64,000 nt of DNA, taken from Pachysolen tannophilus NRRL Y-2460 (lineage: Eukaryota; Ascomycota; Pichiomycetes; Alaninales; Pachysolenaceae). The notes below the pieces were generated by a model. The model was not told where the DNA came from and ran no database searches. It saw only the letters and a program-made list of their open reading frames with translations. Position 1 is the first letter of the stretch. Each line of letters opens with the position of its first letter. The stretch spans positions 553,583 to 617,582 of the forward strand of contig KV454015.1 of assembly GCA_001661245.1 (NCBI GenBank), read 5' to 3'. A program made the translations under genes and the position numbers. This document shows positions 19,412-29,162 of this stretch, piece by piece.

Positions 19412-20712
19412 ATGTCGAGTCAACATAAGGATAAGCTGGACATAAATGTTCATATTGATTCGGTAGTTAATAAACTTAAGAGAAGACAAATTTCTGGGTC
19501 TTATACTGTTGCTATTGAAACATGTCAATTACTTATGAGAGTTATTTCAGCTTCACGTTGGAATCATCCAGATCAGTTAATTGATATAATACTGCAGGTT
19601 GGTAAGAAGTTGGTACAGGCTCAGCCGAGAGAGTTTTCATCGGGGAATATTGTCAGGAGAGTGCTATCTTTAATTAGAGATGAGATGAATGATGATAATG
19701 ATGTTAATAATGGCAACGGCGGTAACAACAACAATAATAATAATAGTAATTATATCAATAATAGCGTTAATAATGAAAATCAACTGATGATTAGTTCAAT
19801 GTTTGCTTTGTTAACTACAAATGAAAATAAAAAAAATACCGTTAGCAATCAGCAAAATTTACAACAACAAAAATCACAAGTTTCATCTCTGTCTCTGCAA
19901 TTGAAAAAAAATACACATACTCAAGATTTTAGATCAATTATAATACAAGGAATAAAAGAATTGATAGATGAGATTTCATCAATCTCGGAGAATATCGAGA
20001 CTATGAGTGTGGATTTGATCCATGATAATGAAGTCTTGTTAACTCCTACTCCAGGTTCAAAAACAGTTTTCAATTTTCTTCTGAAGGCAAGGTTAAAGAG
20101 AAAATTTACAGTCTTGGTAACAGAATGTTTCCCAAATGAAACTGAAGAAGCCCACAAATTCGCCAAGAAATTGGCTCTGCATAAAATAGATACAGTAGTA
20201 ATTCCTGATTCAACTGTATTTGCAGTAATGTCCCGTGTTGGGAAAGTTATTGTTGGTGCAAGATCAGTCTTTGCCAATGGTGGATGTGTAACTAGTTCGG
20301 GAGTCGCTGCAGTTTGCGAATGCGCAAAAGAATACAAAACACCTGTTTTTGTTGTTGCTGGCCTCTATAAATTATCTCCTTTATATCCATTTGATAGAGA
20401 TAGTTTAGTAGAAGTTGGTAATTCAGGTAAAGTCATGGAATGGGAAGATAGCCAATTAGTTGGGAATTGTGAAGTTACAAACCCTCTTTTTGATTACGTT
20501 GTTCCTGAAAATATTGATATTTATATCACTAACGTGTATGTATCCATTTACAAATTAAAATTGAAAAAAAAAAAAAGTTGTTCAAATTTTTGTTTTCTTC
20601 ATTTACTAACAATTAATCCTAATTATTTTTTTTTAGCGGTGGATTTTCTCCAAGTTTTATATATAGAATAGTTCTAGATAACTATAAAGCTGAAGATGTT
20701 AATCTAGAATGA
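19412..20712 (+). CDS. GCD7: eIF2B beta subunit (Gcd7), spliced
   Basis: Exon 1 is 19412-20535 and exon 2 is 20637-20712, giving 399 aa. Conserved eIF2B-beta segments include AQPREFSSGNIVRRVLSLIRDE, TVVIPDSTVFAVMSRVGKVIVGA, FANGGCVTSSG and NPLFDYVVPENIDIYIT. Splicing restores the expected C-terminal VGGFSPSFIYRIV. The protein is part of the decameric guanine-nucleotide exchange factor for eIF2 and the target of Gcn2-dependent control. A poly-Asn insert of about 35 residues follows residue 95. Just upstream are a (TA)n tract (about 19336-19364) and three GGTTTGT repeats (19366-19386). Without splicing the frame reads on to 20671 with an unrelated tail. Confidence 0.93.
20536..20636 (+). other. 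3'-terminal intron of GCD7
   Basis: Donor GTATGT (20536), branch site TACTAAC (20604-20610) and acceptor TTTTAG (20636), length 101 nt. Only 25 codons including the stop follow. The intron contains no in-frame stop, so a retained transcript reads through to a TAG at 20669-20671. Confidence 0.9.
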
Positions 20713-21177
20713 TTGATATGGCTAAATGGTATATAGAATCATGCTACGCCCTGTGCCTTGCTCGGTCAAGTTTTAACTTTCTTGATCTTGAGCTGGATAC
20801 TTTTTTTTTCATATACATTTATTTAAAAAATCGTAATGGGCAATAAGAAACTCTTAAAAGTTGGTATTTTTGAGTACGATTATACCATGGTCTAACCCAA
20901 TGCTATACATCGTAATTATCTGACTTTACATCTACTCTCATATATATATATTTTATATATTTTATATATATCATTTAATAGTATTAATCTCTGTCATTAG
21001 TACCAACTTTTGTTGTGCAGAAAATTTTTCAGCAAAAAAAAAACGTAAATTTAAAGTGAAACAAAATGACTCTTACCTTTTGTCAATATATATATATATA
21101 TATATATATCTGTAGATATCTGTATATATTGTTACGTTTTTGTATATCTATAGTTGATTGAGGTTTTTCTTTTCATC

Positions 21178-22377
21178 ATGGTCAATTCTTTAGAAAGAGA
21201 AGAGCCACATTATTTTGGTGCTGGTCCAGCTTTACTTCCAACTCTGGTACTCCAACAGGCTGCGTATGATCTTTTAAATTATCAAGGTTCAGGTTTAGGT
21301 ATTGGTGAAATTTCTCATCGTTCAAAACCTGCTACTGATGTTATTAACCAGTCAAAGGCAAGGTTAGTACAACTTCTTGATATTCCTGAAGATACTCATG
21401 AAATTTTTTTCATGCAAGGTGGTGGAACTACTGGGTTTTCATCAATTGCATCAAATTTAATGGCCAATTTTTTAAATAGAAAAGGTAAAAGTGGTAAAGC
21501 TGGTTATGTTATCACTGGTTCTTGGTCTCAAAAATCTTATGAAGAACTGAATAGGTTGGGAGTTGATACTGAAATCATTGCCAATGCTGCCAATGCTCGT
21601 GGTTCCAATTCTACCAAATTTGGTACAATTCCAAATGTTGATTCATGGTCTAATAATGTTTCTAAAGATGATACTGCATATATATATTATTGTGATAATG
21701 AAACAGTTCATGGGGTTGAGTTTCAAGAATTTCCCTTTGAGAAGTATGAAGGAATTCCAATTGTTGCAGATATGTCATCTAATTTCTTGTCAAAGCAGAT
21801 ACCAATTAGCAAATATGGTTTAATTATGGCAGGTGCACAGAAAAATGTTGGAATTGCTGGTTTAACAATTTATATAATTAGAAAAGATCTTATCCCTCAA
21901 CCTTCTGATCATAAATTATTAATTGAAAATGGTATTCCTATAACACCAATCGCATTCCATTACCCATCAGTTATAAAAAATAATTCTGCTTATAATACAA
22001 TTCCAATCTTTACATTACAAGTCATTAATCTTGTTTTGGAAAACTTAATCACAGTTAAAGGTGGTTTACAAGCCCAAGAAGATTTAAATCGCAAAAAAGC
22101 TGAAAAGTTATACAGTGTCTTGGATAAATATCCAGAAATTTTTAATTTACCAGTGGAAAAATCTGTTAGAAGTAAAATGAATGTAGTATTTACCATTTCA
22201 GGAGGTGAAATAAAAGAAGGAATTTTCTTAAAAGAAGCTGAAAAAAGGTATAAATTAACTGGATTAAAAGGTCACAGATCTGTTGGTGGTATGAGAGCTT
22301 CTTTATATAATGCTGTTGATACCACCAGTGTTGATTTATTATGTAAATTTATTGAAGAATTTGCAAAAGAAAATTAA
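21178..22377 (+). CDS. SER1: 3-phosphoserine aminotransferase
   Basis: This is a 399-aa class-V aminotransferase. The start is the ATG at 21178 (MVNSLEREEPHYFGAGPALL); an in-frame TTG lies upstream. Diagnostic segments are HYFGAGPALLPTLVL, SHRSKPATDVI, FMQGGGTTGF and MAGAQKNVGIAG, whose Lys (about residue 222) is the PLP-binding lysine, then GHRSVGGMRASLYNAV. It converts 3-phosphohydroxypyruvate and glutamate to phosphoserine in cytosolic serine biosynthesis. The 20713-21177 gap upstream carries a (TA)n tract at about 21088-21109 and no other recognisable element. It is tail-to-tail with the clamp gene, with only 45 bp between stops. Confidence 0.95.
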   Translation: MVNSLEREEPHYFGAGPALLPTLVLQQAAYDLLNYQGSGLGIGEISHRSKPATDVINQSKARLVQLLDIPEDTHEIFFMQGGGTTGFSSIASNLMANFLNRKGKSGKAGYVITGSWSQKSYEELNRLGVDTEIIANAANARGSNSTKFGTIPNVDSWSNNVSKDDTAYIYYCDNETVHGVEFQEFPFEKYEGIPIVADMSSNFLSKQIPISKYGLIMAGAQKNVGIAGLTIYIIRKDLIPQPSDHKLLIENGIPITPIAFHYPSVIKNNSAYNTIPIFTLQVINLVLENLITVKGGLQAQEDLNRKKAEKLYSVLDKYPEIFNLPVEKSVRSKMNVVFTISGGEIKEGIFLKEAEKRYKLTGLKGHRSVGGMRASLYNAVDTTSVDLLCKFIEEFAKEN

Positions 22378-22422
22378 GTAACAATAATAATAATAAAAAT
22401 AATAAATATATTTGTATAAACA

Positions 22423-23422
22423 TTACTGCTGATTAATACCACTAACATAATAAACAATCTCACAATTCTCATTCTCATCTAAATAGCAATGCAATACTAA
22501 TGCTTCCATCTCACTAATGATTAACACAACATTTGAAGATAATTCACAGATATTGGCTCCTAATTTCCAGTCTCGAAGTTTAACCATGACATTAATTGGT
22601 TCATCTCTATCCCTCTCTCTTCCTCTGATATTAGTTTCATCTTCTTGATCCTCGTTGCTATTATTGATTTGCTGCACTGGTAGTCTTTCTCTCCAAGATG
22701 CTGTTATTTTTCTTGTATCTTCATTTATTGTTAGTCCCAAGTATCCATTCTTTGTAGCTGCAATGTTTAAATACTCTGCTTTTTTATATCGTTCTACTCT
22801 TTTGAAAAGAGATACAATATCTCTATTTAACTTCATAAATACATCCACATTACTCAACTCTGGTTCTCTAATTCTTTCGTCACTTTCTTTTTTCAATAAT
22901 CGCACAGGAATACGAAACGTATGACTTATACTTGAACTCACGCTCACATGCTCATTATAAAAAATAGATAAAGTAGCCAACGATTTTGATGCTGAAATTA
23001 CTTGTTTAGATCCTCCCGTTCCATCAGCATTATTTGCTGAAGGGTTCTTCCTCTGAAGTCTAATCGATAATCCATACGAGTTTGTACGTTCAAAGTTTTT
23101 CAATACTTGATACAATGGCTCGATATTGATCTCCATTGAGATAGTATTATCTCTTATAGATTCTACCTCGTAGATATCAAAAATCTCTTGGGATAATTTA
23201 CACCATACTTGTGGCTCATTCAAAGAAGCTGAAATAATATGTAAATTCTGCGGAGTAAATCGTAATATACAAAATTTACGAAGACTAATGATAGCACCCA
23301 AAGTATCTAGAAATTAAAAATAATGTTAGCACAATTTTTATACAATCCGAAGAATAGTTAATAATAAATGAAAACTTACTTCTCAAAGATTCTGTAGATG
23401 CTGTTGATATCTTCAACTTCAT
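22423..23422 (-). CDS. MEC3: Hus1/Mec3-family subunit of the 9-1-1 checkpoint clamp, spliced
   Basis: Exon 1 is 23380-23422 (MKLKISTASTESLR plus one base) and exon 2 is 22423-23306, giving 308 aa. After splicing the N-terminus reads through NTLGAIISLRKFCILRFTPQ, the Hus1-like beginning in which a PCNA-fold strand is followed by the conserved RFTPQNLHII turn. A Hus1/Mec3 protein forms a DNA-damage clamp with Ddc1/Rad9 and Rad17/Rad1. The acidic or hydrophilic inserts near residues 110 and 230 are variable. A near-MCB word, GCGCGT, lies at 23522-23527 upstream. The S. cerevisiae symbol is used for the orthologue; the family call is firmer than the symbol. Confidence 0.82.
23307..23379 (-). other. 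5' intron of the Hus1/Mec3 gene
   Basis: On the minus strand the donor is GTAAGT (23379-23374), the branch-like sequence is GCTAACA (23330-23324) and the acceptor is TTTCTAG (ending 23307). At 73 nt it is short. Splicing joins 14 codons plus one base to the conserved body. Confidence 0.85.
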
Positions 23423-23566
23423 TGGCCTAAGTTTACTTACAGGAATTATATATAATATAATAATATTAAGCAGTTACTTTTCATCTTTATTATTATTTTG
23501 ATTTCAAATATTGTATATAAAGCGCGTTAAAAAATATTTAAAGGTGAAAAAAAAATACATAGTAAT

Positions 23567-26552
23567 TTACAATATTTTGATTTTTGAATAAATACCATCG
23601 TTATAACCCTTTTGAAGGCCAGTGTCACTGTCGTTGTTGGAAAATCTTTCCCTTTGTAATGTCGAGATGTTGCTCAAGACATCACGAGCTTGTTCTCTAA
23701 CCAATAAATCGTTATCTGTTTCAACAAGATACTTCAACAAGTTGACGATTTTTTTACCATAATTTGGGGGGAAACCTTCAATTCCACCTGGTCCGGTGAC
23801 TAAATCATTTACTAGCACTACTGCCGACCTTCTCATTATTGATTCTTCACTAGAAGTTTCCAAGTTTAGTATACCTAGCACACAGTCAAAACAATCTGGT
23901 AATTTGGAAATTAAACCTATAGGATTCACTTTACAGCAAACACCTAAAAGTGACATTGCAGACATTCTTAATCTGTTATCCAGCTTCAAAGAAGTTTCAT
24001 GCTCTGATTCATTTATAGTAGATGGAATTCTTATTAAAGATAACGTAGCGGATGAAACGAGATCAGCAACGTTTCCGGTAAAAGTATCATTTGCGTTTTG
24101 AATGAATCTTAAAAGAACTTCACCTATTCTTAACCTTTCGTCTAATTCCTGTTTTGGATTGATATAAAAATCTATCAATATAGGTAACACATTGTTTTTA
24201 TCAAACTTTAACAACGAATCTAATCCTTTAATGACATTCAAGTAGATAAACGGATCAGGGTCTTTAAGTTGGAGCAAATTCAATTCAATTACAAACTCCA
24301 ATGAGACAACATCTGATCTCTTATCAATTAATTGTCTAAGTAAAAATAACCCATGAGCTCTAATTGGTACCAATGGATCATTCAACGAGGTGATTGCCCT
24401 TTTTAAAGTTTCTTCATCCTTTTCTCTTGAAGATTTTGGCCTTAAGGTCTCTTTGGCTAATATCGATTGGATTCTATTATACAATGACTCTGCTGACTTG
24501 TTTTGATTAGATAGAGATAGCAAAAGTGTTGAAATTTCTTTAAGTACTGAAACAGAACTTTCATTTAACTCTGTTGTTGTTGTCTCCGATAATATAGCGG
24601 ATAATAACTCTAATACTACACTCAATGACTCACGTAACTCATCCTCTTCATCATCTGAATCTTCGTCATCTGAATCTGCACCTTGTTCAATAGTTTTTTC
24701 CATTATTTTCATATCCTTTTGTTTGTTCTCTTTTTTCACAACAAGATTCTGAGTATTATTTATCAAGACATTTTTAACAACTTCCAACATGTCATCAGGA
24801 GACCTTGACAATTTTTCCTTATACTTGTCAACAATGTTTTCTAATAATCTTAAATCAATCAACATTATAAAAGGATCATCTTCACCATCTTGTTGCAAAT
24901 CAATTTTAGAATCGCTAACATTTAACCATCTTTTCAAAATCAACCCAAACTCTTTTTGAAGTAATTCTTCATTTAAATCTTTCAAGATATTCATAAATAA
25001 GTCAACTGCAATATCTAAACTATCAAAAAGATTATTATTAGTTATATTGTTATCTTCTATGGTTGTTTTTTTCTTGATAACAATTAATCCATTCTCACCA
25101 TTTTCAAAAATCCAATTTTCACCTGAGATTAATAATAAATTCTTGGCTATTGTATCTAAAAATTCCAAATCATTGGTAATTGTGAAAAAGGAAATAAATA
25201 TACTTTTAGGAACTTCAATATTTCTCTTTGTACTTTTAACATATATTGTATAACTCCAAAGTGGTAATATTAATTGTTGAAATAAACATTTCAATAATTC
25301 TGGAGAAGATTTCTTAGTCAATGAGATAATGACATTTACAGCATTATTCAAATCTACTTCACTTGTCAAAATTTTATTTTCTGAAATTTTTGGATTAAAA
25401 CATTCCCATATTTTTGAAAAAATGAAATCTTTAACAATTAAAGATTTTTTTTCAAACAAAGTTTCCACTATATTACATGCAACAGATGTCAATATGGGTC
25501 TATTTATTAATACCAAGATATCATATAATTGTTTACCAACATTTCCAAAATAATCTGCAGAATTGAATTGCCTTGGCTTACTCATTATGACATTACAGAT
25601 ATGATCTATTTTTTCTATATTTATGTCTTCATCTTCTCTCAAACCAGCAACAAATTCAATTAACGATTTGACACCATCTGCTCTTTCCACAGTTAATAAA
25701 GATAATCTTGAAGAAACAAATTTTTTCAACCAAGGTTGGGAATAAGGTTGTAATAATAATGTATATATGCTAAATAATTGGAAAGTATTTGATAATTTTT
25801 CAATTTGAGTAAATTGAGTCTGGTATTTTTCATAAAAAGCTTTATTTGAATTTGGATTACACATCAACGATATCGATCCTACTAATAAGTCGGTATATCC
25901 CGAGCCAGTCATTAATAAGTTTTTAACATCTCCTCCACCATCTATTATTTCATATAATTTTGTTACTATTAAACTTAACAATTTCTCCGAATCCAGTGAA
26001 GAAGAAGAAGAAGAAGGAGATGATGATGATGATGATGACGTAATTTTAGTTATCTTGATTTTATTTTTACCAAAACTCTTTAATTGTCTTCTTTCTAAAG
26101 GAATACCAACATTCACAGGTAACGCCGAGTAAATACCTTCAATTATCACAAGATTTAAAACTGATCCAAAAATTTTCATATCAGGTAAAGATATAGTGAT
26201 AATATTTTTATCCTTTGCCTTTAATTTTTTTTTCATTTGATAATTTTTGAATTTGTAAAAGATAATCCAACAATTTATCTATAACGGTAAATCTCATATA
26301 AAAATCATGATTAACATTATTTCCATTAAAATTCAAATCATTACAATTTTTTCCATCTAATTTAATATATAAATTTTTAATTGTATCTTGATTATTATTA
26401 TTATTATTATTATCATCATCATTTTTAATAAATTTTGCAATCTCTTCAAATAACTTATCTAACGGGGTATTTGCCCTTAACTTTGGATTCAATAATTGCT
26501 CTTTTAAAGAGTTTCCCATATCTGAATTATCTCCATTCCCATCATTAGGCAT
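23567..26552 (-). CDS. RTP1: Rtp1/TANGO6 homologue, RNA polymerase II nuclear import factor, frame broken
   Basis: Two overlapping frames make one protein of about 995 aa: 26552 down to about 26233, then about 26224 down to 23567. The break lies in a 9-T run (26225-26233). One base fewer joins the frames with no stop, so an extra T in the assembly is likely. The protein is a HEAT-like helical repeat. The segment PLVPIRAHGLFLLRQLIDKRS is the RTP1_C1/TANGO6 signature, and combined length matches S. cerevisiae Rtp1 (about 980 aa). Rtp1 helps bring RNA polymerase II to the nuclear pore. Poly-Asn (N-terminal part) and poly-Ser/Asp-Glu inserts are low-complexity. A programmed frameshift is possible but less likely. 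Confidence 0.82.
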
Positions 26553-26623
26553 ATTAATAATTCTTGTATATTTTAATTTGTCTTAGTTAATAAATACCTT
26601 CTTCACTTTACCTCTCAAATATA

Positions 26624-26680
26624 GCGATGAGCAGTATCATATAAAACATATTAAATTAAATTATTAAAAAAAAAATTTTT
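26624..26680. promoter_or_regulatory. PAC and RRPE ribosome-biogenesis motifs
   Basis: GCGATGAG, an exact PAC core, lies at 26624-26631 and AAAAATTTTT, the RRPE word, at 26671-26680. Both are in the 283-bp divergent region between RTP1 and YAR1. The pair is the classic signature of ribosome-biogenesis promoters in ascomycete yeasts and fits YAR1. Confidence 0.6.
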
Positions 26681-26835
26681 TTTATTTTTTTCTTTCTTTT
26701 ATTAAAAAAAAAAATTCAAAAAAAATTCTTTATAAAAATTTTCTTTTAATTAATAATTACTCTTGATTTTTTTCTGGGAAGACTCCAGTATTATAAGAGA
26801 AATACTTGTTTTGTTTGTTAGATTAGGAATTAGAA

Positions 26836-27450
26836 ATGTCATTAACCACATCTCTCACGCAAGAGGAAATAGACGTTATAATCGATGATGCCAGGTATGG
26901 AGATTTAGAAGAACTTCAAGAAATTTTTAAAGAAGTAGATCCATCATTATTATTGACAATGCGTGATGAATATACTTTAAATACACCTATACATATGGCA
27001 GCAGCAAATGGACATACAGAAGTTATTAAATATTTACTTTCATTACTTTCACAAGAAGAACAAAGAAAATTGGTCAATTTACAGAATGAAAATGGCAATA
27101 CACCTCTTCATTGGGGGTCACTTAATGGAAACCTTGAAGTTATAGAAACCTTATGTTCTGCTGGAGCAGATCCTTTTATGAAAAATAAAGCAAACCATGA
27201 TGCAATATATGAAGCAGAGAATAATGGTAAAGAAGAATGTGAAAATTACTTCTTAAATAAATTTGCAGTTGAACCACAACAAGACGATGATCAAGAAGAA
27301 ACTCAAGAAAATGGTGAATCCATAAAAGTTACCGTGAAAGAAGGAACAGAGATCTTTGAGGCCACAAGAGAAGGAGTGGCTGCAGAAGAGCAACGCAAGC
27401 TTCAATCTGAAAACGAACTAGAACAAAAAACAAACAAATTGACCATATAA
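26836..27450 (+). CDS. YAR1: Ankyrin-repeat chaperone of Rps3 (Yar1)
   Basis: This is a 204-aa protein with two clear ankyrin repeats, NTPIHMAAANGHTEVIKYLL (about 54-73) and NGNTPLHWGSLNGNLEVIETL (about 89-109), an N-terminal degenerate repeat (DDARYGDLEELQEIF) and an acidic C-terminal tail. Length and arrangement match S. cerevisiae Yar1 (200 aa), which binds newly made Rps3 and escorts it to the nucleus during 40S assembly. The PAC/RRPE promoter pair upstream supports a ribosome-biogenesis role. Confidence 0.87.
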   Translation: MSLTTSLTQEEIDVIIDDARYGDLEELQEIFKEVDPSLLLTMRDEYTLNTPIHMAAANGHTEVIKYLLSLLSQEEQRKLVNLQNENGNTPLHWGSLNGNLEVIETLCSAGADPFMKNKANHDAIYEAENNGKEECENYFLNKFAVEPQQDDDQEETQENGESIKVTVKEGTEIFEATREGVAAEEQRKLQSENELEQKTNKLTI

Positions 27451-27521
27451 TATATATATATATATAGAGACTATCAATCTAGTTCTCCACTTAATAATAG
27501 ATGTTTACTACTCTTTTTAAG

Positions 27522-27582
27522 CCCTACACCATCTACACCACTCACACCACTCACACCACCATTGATATATACACCCCACACC
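27522..27582. repeat. C/A-rich tandem repeat (CTCACACCA units)
   Basis: CTACACCA is followed by two CTCACACCA units and then ACACCCCACACC, an unusually C-rich strand for this region. It sits in the 604-bp gap 27451-28054 between YAR1 and SUI3. The rest of that gap contains (TA)n after the YAR1 stop, an A/T-rich tract before SUI3 and an open minus-strand frame discussed in the findings. Confidence 0.5.
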
Positions 27583-28054
27583 ATTAATTTTTTTTTTTTT
27601 TTTTAGCTATAAGTAGTAATTTACCGTATAAGGCAGTTGTACAATTAAAAACCTTTTCTACTTCCCCTTTTAGGCGTAGTATTTCCCTTTTCAAGCCATA
27701 GGCCCCAGAATTACCGCACTCCCCGCCAACTTCAACAGCGTAAAACACAGCACTAACAAAAACAATAAATGGAAAAAAATGTGAAAAAATTTTTGACAAA
27801 CAAAAAAACGCAGAGAAAATAAAAGTCGTACAAAATGTCGAAAAATTATTAAAAATTTGTGAATGATATTTTTCAATATTAATCAAAAGAAAGTATAGTA
27901 AAATAAGTAAAATATAATATAATAGTATAGTAATAATAAATATAATAGTATATATAATATATATATAATAGTAAAAAAGAAAAAAAATTTTTTTTTTTTT
28001 TTTTATTGTTTTTATTTACTAATCAGTGTTTTTCATAAAAAGTATTGGTGTTAA

Positions 28055-28951
28055 ATGGGTGATATTGAGGAACCAGAAGTTAAAGATTTGGGGTTTGATC
28101 CATCTTTAAAGAAGAAGAAGAAATCAAAACCAAAGATTACTGATGAGTCATTAGAATCTACTCCATCTGGTGAAATTGATGATATGTTTAGTGGATTGAA
28201 AAAAAAGAAAAAAAAACTGACAAAGGAAAAAGATTTGAGTGGTCTGGTAGATTCTGTAGATTCAGTGGATAATAGTATAAATGACCTTAGTGAATCATTG
28301 GATGATCTTAAATTAAAGAAAAAGAAGAAAAAAATTTTATCATCACCAACAGTGGTTGATGATTTTGAAAAACAATTGGAACAAGCAGGTATTGAAGAAA
28401 CTACTCTGAGGCCTGAAAGTGCTCAAGATTCATTAGAAGAATCACAAAATGAACTTCAACAACAAGCTCCAGGGTTATCATATAAAGATTTATTATCTAG
28501 ATTTTTCAAAATATTGATGGAAAATAATCCAGAATTAGCAGGTGAAAGATCTGGACCTAAATTCCGTATTCCACCTCCAATTGTTCAAAGAGAAGGTGTA
28601 AAGAGAACTATGTTTGCTAATATTGAAGAAATTGCTCAAGTTTTACAAAGATCCCCAAAACATTTAATCGAATATTTGTTTGCTGAATTAGGTACTTCAG
28701 GTTCTATTGATGGTCAAAATAGATTGATTATTAAAGGTAGATTCCAACCTAAGCAAATCGAAAATATCTTGAGAAGATATATTATTGATTACGTTACTTG
28801 TAAAACTTGTAAATCGATGAATACTGAATTGAAAAGAGAAAGTGCTAATAGATTACATTTCATTGTTTGTAAAGCATGTGGTTCAACAAAATCCGTTTCA
28901 TCAATTAAAACAGGTTTCCAAGCCCATGTCGGTAGAAGAAAGAAAGCTTAA
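28055..28951 (+). CDS. SUI3: eIF2 beta subunit (Sui3)
   Basis: This is a 298-aa protein with three lysine blocks in the N-terminal half (near 19-24, 49-55 and 88-94), the K-boxes that bind eIF5 and eIF2B-epsilon. The conserved core contains FKIPPP-like [20 protein letters not shown] and [21 protein letters not shown]-terminal C2-C2 zinc finger follows (CKTCKS, then CKACGS). It belongs to the ternary complex that brings Met-tRNAi to the 40S subunit. Gcd7, encoded about 8 kb away, acts on the same complex. Confidence 0.96.
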   Translation: MGDIEEPEVKDLGFDPSLKKKKKSKPKITDESLESTPSGEIDDMFSGLKKKKKKLTKEKDLSGLVDSVDSVDNSINDLSESLDDLKLKKKKKKILSSPTVVDDFEKQLEQAGIEETTLRPESAQDSLEESQNELQQQAPGLSYKDLLSRFFKILMENNPELAGERSGPKFRIPPPIVQREGVKRTMFANIEEIAQVLQRSPKHLIEYLFAELGTSGSIDGQNRLIIKGRFQPKQIENILRRYIIDYVTCKTCKSMNTELKRESANRLHFIVCKACGSTKSVSSIKTGFQAHVGRRKKA

Positions 28952-29064
28952 GGTATATAACCTTTGGTATAACTATCGAGAAAGAATTTTGTATATTTAA
29001 TTATTATTATCATCATTATTATTTTTACCTTTTCTTAATTTTTTTTTTCTTTTTGTTATAAATC

Positions 29065-29092
<28 letters not shown>
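29065..29092. repeat. Poly(A) tract, 28 nt
   Basis: An uninterrupted run of 28 A lies between the convergent 3' ends of SUI3 and the RING-CH gene. Confidence 0.9.
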
Positions 29093-29095
<3 letters not shown>

Positions 29096-29162
29096 ACATT
29101 ACCCAAGTTCAAAAAACTTATTATTATTAAAGCTTGTAGCTTGTAACTTGTAAATTGATTCC

